From the NCBI GenBank assembly GCA_900552125.1, contig URYK01000002.1, forward strand, positions 62,001-126,000: a DNA stretch of 64,000 nt. Direction: 5' to 3'. The notes under the pieces are model-generated. The model was not told where the DNA came from. It was given only the letters and a program-made list of their open reading frames with translations, and made no database searches. The stretch comes from an uncultured Solobacterium sp. Its GTDB lineage: Bacteria; Bacillota_I; Bacilli_A; Erysipelotrichales; Erysipelotrichaceae. Positions 7,299-14,558 of the stretch are shown here, piece after piece (the first letter of the stretch is position 1; every line of letters starts with the position of its first letter). Made by a program: the position numbers and the translations under genes.

Positions 7299-7945
7299 GA
7301 ACCATTACCATATGAATAAGTAGAATATTTATTCTTATATCCAATTCTTACAGCTAGTTTTCTATTAAGGTTTCTAGCTTTATGAGTAGTAAAATTATTT
7401 TCTTGTGAATATTCAAAGTAACCATTCACACTTACGCCAGGAAAAAATGCATTAAGTAGTGAACCGTCTCCACCATACTTAAAGAACTTTGATAATCCTG
7501 CAGACAATGCAGCTTTTCCAACCCCTGCTACTGCTGCAGCAGAAACAAATGAACTAACTGCCAAAATTGAACCTATAATTGCACCAACACTTTCAGGATT
7601 TACATCGAATTTTGTTCTAAATGGTCCTGCAATAAAATTTCCTCTGGTTGACAAATCAATAGTAGTATATCCTCTACCAATATAATTGCCATGCTCATCA
7701 TGTAACATTTGTGTTGCTTTATCATAAATAGCCGTATATACTTCACCTGTTTCTGAATTTTCAGTAATTACAGTTCTTGTAGAATCATTTTCAGTAATTT
7801 TAAAGGTAAGTTCTTCTATTTTTAATATTGTTTCTTCTGAATATTCTTGTGTAGTTTCTGAAATATCTTTAGCATTAATTGTAGAGACGTTCACTAACCC
7901 TAAAGACATAGCGAATGTTATAATTACTATTAAAATTTTTTTCAT
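7274..7945 (-). CDS. Secreted protein with glycine/alanine-rich hydrophobic segment, 223 aa
   Basis: Signal peptide (MKKILIVIITFAMSLG, cleavage probably after TINA), an acidic region with ETTQEYSEET resembling the other secreted precursor, a conserved-looking middle (ATQMLHDEHGNYIGRGY), a hydrophobic small-residue segment at about 131-165 (VGAIIGSILAVSSFVSAAAV), and an aromatic C-terminus ending YGNGSWFDTQKP. ATG at 7945 has AAGGTG 6 bases upstream; an earlier TTG lacks one. It could be a pore-forming secreted toxin paired with the overlapping membrane gene. Not assigned to any known family. Confidence 0.6.
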   Translation of the reverse strand: MKKILIVIITFAMSLGLVNVSTINAKDISETTQEYSEETILKIEELTFKITENDSTRTVITENSETGEVYTAIYDKATQMLHDEHGNYIGRGYTTIDLSTRGNFIAGPFRTKFDVNPESVGAIIGSILAVSSFVSAAAVAGVGKAALSAGLSKFFKYGGDGSLLNAFFPGVSVNGYFEYSQENNFTTHKARNLNRKLAVRIGYKNKYSTYSYGNGSWFDTQKP

Positions 7946-8072
7946 AAAATACACCTTCTTTCTTTTTTCTAAAAACAAACATATGTTCCCATCTTCTCAC
8001 CGCTCTCTTTTTTTCTACTAAAATTTTATATTTTATATCTCAATTAAACAAGACTATTATTTTTTGTTTAAA

Positions 8073-8089
8073 TGTTATATAATATAACA
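8073..8089. promoter_or_regulatory. Perfect 17-base palindrome upstream of the secreted-protein gene
   Basis: TGTTATAT-A-ATATAACA, perfectly symmetric around one base, in the gap between the 271-aa membrane gene and the secreted gene that starts at 7945. It may be an operator; it differs from the TGTAC/GTACA site at 5134. Confidence 0.4.
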
Positions 8090-8148
8090 GTAGTTAAAAA
8101 AAATATAAGATATTTAAAATTAAAATCATTATATTAAATAAAGCATCA

Positions 8149-8964
8149 TCAATTTGCTATCTTTTCTGTAATTTTTGATACCTTATATTTAACATAGAAT
8201 AATATTCCACACAGAATGCTATATATAATGCATGTATATGATAGGATGATATTATTCCATATATAGGCAGTATCATAATCTTCCTTGTATTTTTGATAAT
8301 TTTCATCAATAATTTCTTCTTTTGATTTACAATGTTCTGTCGTTGGTTTATCATCTAAAAACAATAATTGATATGAGACCATTTCGGCATTTTTATTATT
8401 AGGAAATTTAAGTGTTTCTTTTATAGTTTTTACCTGATATTCTGTTGCTTCTTCTATCTTCTTATCAGTGTTATATATTCCACAAGCATTCTGCGAAGAA
8501 TAGAAATTATATTTATGCGTCATTCCATTTTCTGTAGAAACTGTAGCGTATTTCACCTTATCTTCTTTGATATATTCTTCAACGGGTTCATATGTTATAA
8601 TTTCTGTCTCTTTTTTATATTCCCTATAAGTCATTATGTCTGTTGAATATATATTCCAGCATAACAAAACAATGATGAAAATGAAAATTTTAATTGCTTT
8701 TGATAACGATACGTGATAGTCAAGATGCCATTCTTCATCAAATTTAAATACTGTCTCGCTAAAGATGAAGAACAGCATATAAACGCTTGCTACGATTGAA
8801 GATAATAAGCTTAAGGTTTGATTAATTGGAATTTCTTCGTTACCAAGTAAATCATGCAAATATAGAAGTAATATAATAATTCCAATGAAGTATAGTATTG
8901 AGGTTATAATTGATAAACCGTGCCCCCAATCATCTAAGAATTCTTTTAATTTCTTTTCTTTCAT
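8149..8964 (-). CDS. Four-span membrane protein of unknown function, 271 aa
   Basis: Two membrane segments in the first 75 residues, one near 90-107 and a last one near 235-257. A loop of about 120 residues between the third and fourth carries two cysteines (NACGIYN and EHCKSKEE) and many charged residues. No motif recognised. It has ATG with GAAAGAAAGGTAGG just upstream and lies 2 bases from the stop of the next gene upstream, so it belongs to the element's minus-strand operon rather than clearly to the secreted-peptide island. Confidence 0.65.
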   Translation of the reverse strand: MKEKKLKEFLDDWGHGLSIITSILYFIGIIILLLYLHDLLGNEEIPINQTLSLLSSIVASVYMLFFIFSETVFKFDEEWHLDYHVSLSKAIKIFIFIIVLLCWNIYSTDIMTYREYKKETEIITYEPVEEYIKEDKVKYATVSTENGMTHKYNFYSSQNACGIYNTDKKIEEATEYQVKTIKETLKFPNNKNAEMVSYQLLFLDDKPTTEHCKSKEEIIDENYQKYKEDYDTAYIWNNIILSYTCIIYSILCGILFYVKYKVSKITEKIAN

Positions 8965-8966
8965 TT

Positions 8967-9326
8967 TTACCTACCTTTCTTTCCACTTCTCTTATAGCTG
9001 TACCAAATCATTTCTAGACATTTCATGATATTTTCTCTTTTTTTCCGAGCTTTGTCGTACATTTCCAGCACTTTAAAGCGCTCCTCAAATGGGAAGTCTG
9101 TTATGTTTGTCTTTAGTATATTATTTTCTATCTGCTTATCCTTTTCAGTTAGCTTCCTTTGTATCCTTTTTCGAACTAAATCCTGACAGAAAGGATAATT
9201 ATCTAGCTCAAGTGCAAACATGACGATTTCCAAAAGATCATCCTTCGAAAATATCCTGCTTAAAAGTTTTTTGAGTTCATCTTCTTTATTTTTCTTTATA
9301 TATCCTCCAGTGATTAATTTAATCAA
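8967..9326 (-). CDS. Hypothetical helical protein, 119 aa
   Basis: Helical, lysine-rich protein (DELKKLLSRIFSKDDLLEIV; KRIQRKLTEKDKQIENN) with no recognised family. The start is uncertain: the frame opens with TTG at 9326, while a GGAGG at 9304-9308 lies inside the frame with no ATG at proper spacing. It sits between a small acidic gene and the four-span membrane gene. Confidence 0.55.
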   Translation of the reverse strand: MIKLITGGYIKKNKEDELKKLLSRIFSKDDLLEIVMFALELDNYPFCQDLVRKRIQRKLTEKDKQIENNILKTNITDFPFEERFKVLEMYDKARKKRENIMKCLEMIWYSYKRSGKKGR

Positions 9327-9335
9327 CTTGATACA

Positions 9336-9596
9336 TTATTCTTCTTTCTCTTTAATTTTTATATCAATCTCATCCTTAGTCCCCATTTTTAGCTGAATGT
9401 ATTCCTTTACTATCTCATCAATCGTATCCATTACATTGATTTCAATCTTCTCTCCATCATAATCCGCAGTTGCTTTCATTTCTTCCATCCAGTCTGTTGC
9501 TGTATGAAGACAACCGATTGCTACGATTGCTTTTCTTGCTTTTAGCAAGTTATCTTTGCTTATCTGTAAATCCTTACTTAGATTTTCTTGTGTCAT
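9336..9596 (-). CDS. Hypothetical protein, 86 aa
   Basis: Helical N-terminal half and acidic/lysine-rich C-terminus. ATG at 9596 is preferred because AGGAAA lies 6-7 bases upstream; an ATG five codons earlier (9611) has no Shine-Dalgarno. No family recognised. Confidence 0.6.
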   Translation of the reverse strand: MTQENLSKDLQISKDNLLKARKAIVAIGCLHTATDWMEEMKATADYDGEKIEINVMDTIDEIVKEYIQLKMGTKDEIDIKIKEKEE

Positions 9597-9620
9597 ATTT
9601 ATTTCCTGCATTTCTAAAGA

Positions 9621-9935
9621 TCAAATGTCAAATTCGATTTGGTTGATCTGGACGGAAATGAAAAGATTTGAAATCACCCATGTTGCAAATATTGCTAGAA
9701 ATCTCAATGGATTCGCTTCTCCGCCAGTATCCTTTATATATGATAACGTTATGGTAATGAATACAAGATAGAAAATATAAACTGTAAAACGTGATAATTT
9801 TTCAAAGGATCCACTATATTGTTTAGATTTAACTTTCATACAAAGCTTTACGAGTAAAAAAATACCTAGTACCATCATTGCATTAAATCCTACAAATTCA
9901 TATATTGAAATTAAGAGTTGGTAGGTTATTGACAA
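9621..9935 (-). CDS. Small membrane protein, up to 104 aa
   Basis: Three hydrophobic segments (about 20-33, 50-65 and 78-97) separated by basic and polar loops (KVKSKQYSGSFEK; KDTGGEANP). The frame opens with TTG at 9935 overlapping the preceding gene; an internal ATG at 9878 with AGGA upstream is an equally good start (85 aa). It forms a pair with the next membrane gene. Function unknown. Confidence 0.55.
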   Translation of the reverse strand: MSITYQLLISIYEFVGFNAMMVLGIFLLVKLCMKVKSKQYSGSFEKLSRFTVYIFYLVFITITLSYIKDTGGEANPLRFLAIFATWVISNLFISVQINQIEFDI

Positions 9936-10140
9936 TCACATAATGAACAGGAAAGAAAAAAATAGCTAAAAATAAAATTAAAGTCGTAGAAAGAAACTTA
10001 TCATTCCCATAGTGACTTGTAGAAACGATACTATTTATAAATAAAAAACTATAAACCAATAACGTTAGATATCCTATCAATTTCATTAAAGCAAATCCTA
10101 TTTGAGATACGTATAAAATCATTTCAGACATATATGACAT
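9898..10140 (-). CDS. Small membrane protein, 80 aa
   Basis: Two strong hydrophobic segments (about 12-38 and 48-70) and little else. ATG at 10140 has AGGAGG with fitting spacing. Two consecutive small multi-span proteins in an element of this kind could belong to a conjugation or exclusion module, but nothing in the sequence proves it. Confidence 0.6.
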   Translation of the reverse strand: MSYMSEMILYVSQIGFALMKLIGYLTLLVYSFLFINSIVSTSHYGNDKFLSTTLILFLAIFFFPVHYVIVNNLPTLNFNI

Positions 10141-10204
10141 ATATCATCTTCCTCCTTTTTATGTCCTTTACTTTCACAAATGAAAGTAGAAAAATTCTTT
10201 TGCA

Positions 10205-10438
10205 TCATAGCGCTTCGATAATAATAGTTTTTGTTATTTCCCTGCGGGTAGGAGAGGGGCAATCTTCACATATGAAATCATCTATCTTCTTGATCACTCT
10301 GACCTTTAAGCCTGCCTCTTTTTCACAGAATTCTTTTATTACTTTTCTTCCATATTTCCTGTAGCATTCTCCCGATATGACCGTATTTCCATATGTTTTC
10401 AGCGCCAATAATTGCTGCTTTGAAAAAATCTCTTCCAT
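10205..10438 (-). CDS. Small cysteine-containing protein, 77 aa
   Basis: Contains four cysteines, SGECYRK and KEFCEKE in the middle and ICEDC near residue 60. They could bind a metal, but the spacing matches no zinc finger I know. ATG at 10438 lies 3 bases from the stop of the YopX-like gene, so the two are co-transcribed. Confidence 0.55.
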   Translation of the reverse strand: MEEIFSKQQLLALKTYGNTVISGECYRKYGRKVIKEFCEKEAGLKVRVIKKIDDFICEDCPSPTRREITKTIIIEAL

Positions 10439-10441
10439 ACA

Positions 10442-10777
10442 TTATTCTCCTGTTTCTAATGTATTTCCTATGCAGATATATGACCCAATCTCTACATGAA
10501 GAGATATAATTTTCTCATTATCAAGTATGGTCTTATTTCCCTTTTCATTCATCACGATATCCTGCTCATATAATGGAACACCGTTTCTATCACATTGAAT
10601 GTACTGCTGCATGACCATGTAGCGTTTGGTTGCTGCTGGAACAGCTTCTATCAGATATCTCTTATCATCCAGGTTTACGTATTCCTGAAGCTCATATAGT
10701 TCTCCATCCGTTCCGATAAGAAATTCGTCATAGTGCATCTTTTGTTCTTTTTTATCCCATACTCTAAACCCCTTCAT
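10442..10777 (-). CDS. YopX-family protein, 111 aa
   Basis: N-terminal FRVWDKKEQKMHYDEF and the later GVPLYEQDIVM match the YopX family known from phage SPBeta and many ICEs and phages of Firmicutes. The family forms a beta-rich fold of unknown role. The ATG has GGAGG 10 bases upstream inside the end of the resolvase-tail gene, giving a 14-base overlap. Confidence 0.8.
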   Translation of the reverse strand: MKGFRVWDKKEQKMHYDEFLIGTDGELYELQEYVNLDDKRYLIEAVPAATKRYMVMQQYIQCDRNGVPLYEQDIVMNEKGNKTILDNEKIISLHVEIGSYICIGNTLETGE

Positions 10778-11126
10778 TAGTTCTTATCCTCCCTTCAATC
10801 TTTAGATCCTCTTTGTACCACTTTAAGAATGTAGTCTGCGAAACTTTAAGCATAGCTGCCGCTTCCCGTGTGCTTAATTCTGCATTTAGATATTTTTCTG
10901 CAATTTCTTTATATCCATCTGGTCTTTTCAGGACAGGTCTCCCAAATTTGATTCCCCGCTCTTTTGCATCCATTATTCCTTTTTTCTGCTTTGATTTCCG
11001 TTCTCTTTCAGATTGTTCGATATATCTTTGTGCTACCTTGATTAGGCTCAAAAAGAAATTTTTTCTTAAAGAATTTAAGCTTCTATAAAAGTCGATCAGA
11101 TATTTTTCACTTTCATCTAATTCCAT
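10764..11126 (-). CDS. Resolvase C-terminal tail protein (no catalytic domain), 120 aa
   Basis: Residues 50-107 match the part of serine recombinases that follows the catalytic domain: KQKKGIMDAKERGIKFGRP, then an HTH with LSTREAAAMLKVSQTTFLKWY. The catalytic N-terminal domain (with its serine) is missing, and residues 1-40 are unrelated helix. The gene has its own start and GAGGG ribosome-binding site, so it looks like a free-standing DNA-binding derivative of a resolvase rather than a recent wreck. It overlaps the YopX-like gene. Confidence 0.75.
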   Translation of the reverse strand: MELDESEKYLIDFYRSLNSLRKNFFLSLIKVAQRYIEQSERERKSKQKKGIMDAKERGIKFGRPVLKRPDGYKEIAEKYLNAELSTREAAAMLKVSQTTFLKWYKEDLKIEGRIRTNEGV

Positions 11127-11275
11127 ATATATCCCTCTTTCTTTTTTTATTAGAACTCCTTCCCTCGTGGTAGACTGCCATAGTTTTTAATAGATATGGA
11201 GGAAAGGGAAGTATGAATCAGTTTATTCAATTATGACAATCTACCATGAAGGAAGAAATCCCTCTTAAACTTAAC

Positions 11276-11497
11276 TTACTTGGTTTTGGAATTCATGCCG
11301 AGCTTATAGGCACAGATGCATAAAAGCATACCTGCTATGCATAAACAGCTGATGCTTACAAGATTGAATTCTCCCTGCAATATAGCTATCATGACTAGTT
11401 CCAGAATTCCTGCCACATAAAGCACGAATGTATTATGGATCAGTTCTTCTTCTGAATGTGGTATAAGACTTGCTTTAAAATATCTATTCTTTTTCAT
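11276..11497 (-). CDS. Small two-span membrane protein, 73 aa
   Basis: Two hydrophobic segments (about 23-42 and 45-66) flanked by basic residues (KKNRYFK; KLGMNSKTK). Its GGGAGG ribosome-binding site directly follows a GCGG/CCGC hairpin identical in design to that of leader copies 1 and 2. Function unknown. Confidence 0.6.
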   Translation of the reverse strand: MKKNRYFKASLIPHSEEELIHNTFVLYVAGILELVMIAILQGEFNLVSISCLCIAGMLLCICAYKLGMNSKTK

Positions 11498-11503
11498 TTT
11501 TTT

Positions 11504-11524
11504 CCTCCCTGCGGTTTATCCCGC
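11504..11524 (-). promoter_or_regulatory. Stand-alone GCGG/CCGC hairpin next to ribosome-binding site
   Basis: GCGG (11521-11524 on the coding strand) pairs with CCGC (11511-11514) across a 6-base loop, and GGGAGG follows at once. The flank GAGGATAGCGG also matches leader copy 2, but the rest of the leader is absent here. It probably tunes access of ribosomes to the 73-aa gene and overlaps the end of the 28-aa gene. Confidence 0.5.
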
Positions 11525-11610
11525 TATCCTCGTTTTTTCCCGAATAAATAACTGATGAATGCTGCCATGTTGATAAGTAAGAAGATGGCTATTTTTCTCA
11601 TATCATCCAT
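11524..11610 (-). CDS. 28-aa membrane micropeptide
   Basis: ATG at 11610, TAG at 11524; the peptide has a charged N-terminus (MDDMRK), one hydrophobic segment (IAIFLLINMAAFISYLF) and a basic end (GKKRG). GAGGG lies 8 bases upstream of the ATG. Its stop overlaps the hairpin that precedes the 73-aa membrane gene, suggesting coupled expression. Size and topology are those of small regulatory or helper membrane peptides. Confidence 0.55.
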   Translation of the reverse strand: MDDMRKIAIFLLINMAAFISYLFGKKRG

Positions 11611-11647
11611 TTTAAGTCCCTCTATCTGACTTCTAGACTGACAGTTC

Positions 11648-12415
11648 CTACAATTCCTTAATTCTGCCTTTTTTATCAGCTAAAATAACACTTATATTTA
11701 AGCTGTTTTTTACCGTTCTAGGAATTTCATTCCACTGTCTGCGATATACGATTGAATCATTGAAAGCGATACTGTAATGAACGGAAGCATCATCCATATG
11801 TTTTAATAATTCAATCAATTGTGCTGACAATGCCTCTGTTTTTCCTCTCTTCACTCCCTGTACATTTATCACCCAATGCCTATTCTCATTGCTTGCTACG
11901 ATAAAATCTTCATCTTCAGTTGTTTTCCAGCCATGTTCTTCTAACCATTTTTTTACCAGCTCTCGCAATTCCTCTGTATTTTTCTTCTTTTTTGCTTTTT
12001 TAGCTGCAAGTTTTTCTTCTTTGCTCTTTGCTGGACGACCTCTTTTTTTATCAGGGAACATTCTTTCTCTTTCTTCTAATTTTTCTAGATAAAACCGTAC
12101 TGTTAAATATGAGCCAAATCCTGTATTGCCTTTTGGTCTACTCAAGATTTCATCACCATCCAGCATTTGTTTATAGATTGCCTGACAGCATGTTGGCATC
12201 CTGTTGTAATTTGGACTGACGATTGCATGAAGTTCTTTTGCGTTTACCTCAATAAACTTTTTCCCTTCGTTATGTGCTTCGTTCTTCATAGCTTCAATAA
12301 CACTACAAAAATCTTTAATTCCTGGAGCTTTCATCAAATCACTCTCCTTTGCAAAATCAGTTAATCTATCATCCTTCGATAAGATCCTTGCGACCGATGT
12401 CATATTCAATTCCAT
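11648..12415 (-). CDS. AT-hook-containing protein, about 255 aa
   Basis: Helical N-terminal part, then a lysine/glutamate-rich linker with an AT-hook-like [13 protein letters not shown] followed by an alanine/lysine run (residues about 125-150), then a C-terminal domain of about 100 residues ([37 protein letters not shown]). Probably DNA-associated. ATG at 12415 has GGGAG upstream; a start at 12445 lacks one. It overlaps the end of the DUF2786 gene by 47 bases. No family name assigned. Confidence 0.65.
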   Translation of the reverse strand: MELNMTSVARILSKDDRLTDFAKESDLMKAPGIKDFCSVIEAMKNEAHNEGKKFIEVNAKELHAIVSPNYNRMPTCCQAIYKQMLDGDEILSRPKGNTGFGSYLTVRFYLEKLEERERMFPDKKRGRPAKSKEEKLAAKKAKKKKNTEELRELVKKWLEEHGWKTTEDEDFIVASNENRHWVINVQGVKRGKTEALSAQLIELLKHMDDASVHYSIAFNDSIVYRRQWNEIPRTVKNSLNISVILADKKGRIKEL

Positions 12416-13043
12416 GCTTTTCTCCCAATGTAAAGGCATTGACATCCGAAACGCTAAGCTCTCTTTTCCTTACATGGACATTTTCTTTAAACCATTCTTT
12501 TACAGGAGTAGGTACCCCTATAACTGCAAGTTCATATTTTTCCTCCAGTTTCATATCAAGCAGAAGCTGATCAAGCTGTTTTTTTAGTCCTTTAGCAAAA
12601 CCTGCCAGATAATCCCGCTTATATATCCTGAAATCGCTATTACCGATATAGCATTGCTTAAGATCGTTCAGGACTTCTGAAAGATAATAGATCAGTCCTT
12701 CCGCCACAGGAACACATATTTCTACATCTTCTTTTAGTCCGATGATGCTGAACAAAACATCGTTGCGGTTTACCTTTCCTTCAAATGCAGATCTGCACTG
12801 AAAATTTTCTGCCAGGACCTGTAATGCCCATTGGATATAGCCGCAGCCTTTATGTTCCAGAGTCTTATAGATGACCTCTTCGCATTTAGCATGTTCGAAT
12901 AGTTCAGCTTCTTCAATCTTATATTTGACCCTCAGCTTATTGGCGCGATACACTGCAAGCTGTATCTCCTGATCTGATGCTGTACTGTCACTGGAGATTG
13001 CCATCAGCTTCTGAATCTTTCTGATCACATCTTCTTTTTTCAT
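12369..13043 (-). CDS. DUF2786-domain protein, 224 aa
   Basis: Residues 3-45 ([19 protein letters not shown], then [12 protein letters not shown]) match the start of DUF2786 proteins, a family common in phages and mobile elements. The rest ([16 protein letters not shown], then [10 protein letters not shown]) matches the companion C-terminal region. Biochemical role unknown; a nucleic-acid-related role is only a guess. ATG at 13043 overlaps the stop of the upstream 43-aa gene as ATGA. Confidence 0.8.
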   Translation of the reverse strand: MKKEDVIRKIQKLMAISSDSTASDQEIQLAVYRANKLRVKYKIEEAELFEHAKCEEVIYKTLEHKGCGYIQWALQVLAENFQCRSAFEGKVNRNDVLFSIIGLKEDVEICVPVAEGLIYYLSEVLNDLKQCYIGNSDFRIYKRDYLAGFAKGLKKQLDQLLLDMKLEEKYELAVIGVPTPVKEWFKENVHVRKRELSVSDVNAFTLGEKHGIEYDIGRKDLIEG

Positions 13044-13171
13044 ATCTCATCCTCCTCATAACCTGCTAATTCATCTGCCTGACCTCCTGCTTTGCACGCT
13101 ACAATAACGACAACACAGATAAGAATCACAGTTATCATAAGAGTCATTGCTATGCTAACGATTACCATCAT
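13040..13171 (-). CDS. 43-aa single-span membrane peptide
   Basis: ATG at 13171 with AAGGTG 6-7 bases upstream, TGA overlapping the ATG of the DUF2786 gene (ATGA). It has one hydrophobic segment ([20 protein letters not shown]) followed by an acidic tail ([12 protein letters not shown]). The precise four-base coupling to the next gene makes it very likely to be real. Function unknown. Confidence 0.6.
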   Translation of the reverse strand: MMVIVSIAMTLMITVILICVVVIVACKAGGQADELAGYEEDEI

Positions 13172-13400
13172 TTTTATTCACCTTACTCTTTACCTTTTCT
13201 TCAATTGCTTTCATATCATGGTATGGAAAGCTAAGATCAATCAACTCCTCTTCCAACTGTGCTACATAATCACCATACATAGATGGATTTTTGATATATT
13301 TCTTAAGAGCCGATCTGTAGATCTTCATTATCTCTGCATGAGAATGTACTGTCTTTCCTCCAAAGGTTAATCCGTTTTCCGGGACTCTTATCCTTTTCAT
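13155..13400 (-). CDS. Hypothetical protein, 81 aa
   Basis: Small basic N-terminus (MKRIRVPENGLTFGGKTVHS) and a helical remainder. ATG at 13400 has AGGAGG nearby. It overlaps the 43-aa gene by 17 bases in the same operon. No family recognised. Confidence 0.6.
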   Translation of the reverse strand: MKRIRVPENGLTFGGKTVHSHAEIMKIYRSALKKYIKNPSMYGDYVAQLEEELIDLSFPYHDMKAIEEKVKSKVNKNDGNR

Positions 13401-13411
13401 AAAATTCCTCC

Positions 13412-13618
13412 TTATTTGATATGCTCTATATCAGCATTTGGGTGATTCAGAAGATATTCATCTATGTCGCATAAGTTAGCATTCCAGATGATATGCTTAT
13501 CTGAATGTATCATTTCAGCCAGCTTTTCCTTGGAACAGACAGCCTTTCTTATTATCAAAGAACCGAAGCTATTGCGTTCCTGTTTTCTGCTGTATTCGAT
13601 GTTATATCCCATGTACAT
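13412..13618 (-). CDS. Hypothetical protein, 68 aa
   Basis: Small protein (GYNIEYSRKQERNSFGSLII...) with excellent initiation signals: AGGAGGTG 7 bases before ATG 13618. One cysteine-containing segment near the C-terminus (NANLCDIDEYLL). Part of the minus-strand operon after leader copy 4. Function unknown. Confidence 0.6.
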   Translation of the reverse strand: MYMGYNIEYSRKQERNSFGSLIIRKAVCSKEKLAEMIHSDKHIIWNANLCDIDEYLLNHPNADIEHIK

Positions 13619-13624
13619 TCAAAT

Positions 13625-13804
13625 TCACCTCCTGTAATTCAGCTTAGCTAAGGCTTTTCTGTATTCTTTTGCCTTATTTGACCATTCGCTAAATTTCTTA
13701 AAATCTTCATTTGTCTGGATTCCCCATGCTAGATCATCCATATTCTTTTCACATGTTTTTAATTTCTCATATAGCTCTTTTTGTTTGGATTCTTTTTTCA
13801 TCAT
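13625..13804 (-). CDS. Hypothetical helical protein, 59 aa
   Basis: Lysine-rich, entirely helical (KELYEKLKTCEKNMDDLAWG). The first gene behind leader copy 4. GGAGG lies 5 bases before ATG 13804; a second ATG follows immediately. Function unknown. Confidence 0.6.
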   Translation of the reverse strand: MMKKESKQKELYEKLKTCEKNMDDLAWGIQTNEDFKKFSEWSNKAKEYRKALAKLNYRR

Positions 13805-13809
13805 CAATT

Positions 13810-13925
13810 CCTCCAGTCATTATCTTTGTCAGCTTACACTTTTATTGGCTCATTCGGGAACGATTGTCAAAGGCGAATGAAATGAGTGCAGTTTACCTTT
13901 GACAAATAGAGAGCGAATGATACGG
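13810..13925 (-). promoter_or_regulatory. Structured leader RNA, copy 4
   Basis: Outer stem ATCATTCG (about 13914-13921) pairs with CGAATGAG (13849-13856); inner stem TTGTCAAAGG (13896-13905) pairs with CCTTTGACAA (13864-13873), with the conserved ACTCAT and TTCGCC residues inside. The variable outer-stem bases differ from those of copies 1-3 yet still pair. The downstream GTAAG hairpin is degenerate and the GCGG hairpin absent. It precedes the 59-aa gene by a few bases. Confidence 0.55.
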
Positions 13926-13940
13926 TCAGGTAAAGAGGAA

Positions 13941-14031
13941 GTGGCTATGCCACATAAGGTTTTGTTAAAATTAGTAAGATGCGAATGCATTTTACTTTCG
14001 GAACTATTTTGGCTTTGACGAAATAGTTCCG
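13941..14031. repeat. Two inverted repeats upstream of leader copy 4
   Basis: GTGGC-TAT-GCCAC (13941-13953) and an 11-base perfect inverted repeat CGGAACTATTT / AAATAGTTCCG (13999-14009 with 14021-14031, 11-base loop). Neither has a proper T-tract on the minus strand. They may be binding sites or part of a transfer/replication origin, but no nick-site motif is identified. Confidence 0.5.
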
Positions 14032-14063
14032 ACAAAATTTTTTAAAATAGAGGATATAAAGAT

Positions 14064-14369
14064 TTATTTACCTATCAGTATTTTCTTCTCGATATTTTCC
14101 ATATATGGGGAAAAATCCATAATAGATATATTTAAAACCTTACATACCTTGATGCAGCTGTTGAGGGAAAGCTGTTTTCTTCCGCTTTCGATCATTTCCA
14201 TATAAGGGATGGTAAAATCCAGCTTTTTGGCTAATTGTTCTACGGAAAGATTTCTTTTCTCTCTTTCTGCCTTAATGAATAGACCTGCTTTCTTGTTTGC
14301 GAAGGGTCTCTTTTCTATTACATACTTCTGATTACCGATAACTACGATTTTTTGTTTTTCACTTTTCAT
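14064..14369 (-). CDS. XRE-family HTH regulator, 101 aa
   Basis: Residues 28-85 form a lambda-repressor-like HTH: LFIKAEREKRNLSVEQLAKK, TIPYMEMIESGRKQLSLN, KVCKVLNIS. The N-terminal 25 residues are a short basic extension. A cytoplasmic DNA-binding regulator, probably controlling the element. Its upstream region carries the inverted repeat CTAGG/CCTAG near a TTGAAA, a candidate operator. Confidence 0.8.
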   Translation of the reverse strand: MKSEKQKIVVIGNQKYVIEKRPFANKKAGLFIKAEREKRNLSVEQLAKKLDFTIPYMEMIESGRKQLSLNSCIKVCKVLNISIMDFSPYMENIEKKILIGK

Positions 14370-14459
14370 AAACCACCTTTTAGCCTATATATTTGCTATC
14401 CTTTCATAATGTTTTCTTCATTTCCTACACATATATCAATATAGAAACGTTTTTTTCAA

Positions 14460-14474
14460 CTAGGGATTTCCTAG
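14460..14474. promoter_or_regulatory. Inverted repeat in front of the XRE gene
   Basis: CTAGG-GATTT-CCTAG, next to TTGAAA in the 189-base gap between the primase gene and the XRE gene. It may be an operator of the XRE protein; the rest of the gap shows nothing else. Confidence 0.35.
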
Positions 14475-14558
14475 CCTTTCATATATTCGGAATATCACAG
14501 ATTTTAGTTATTCTGAGCGTTCTTTTCTATAAATGGATGTATAACAATATCCGGGAAT

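Noticed and set aside
12028..12570. Several plus-strand frames
   Set aside because: All are antisense to the AT-hook and DUF2786 genes and lack start signals.
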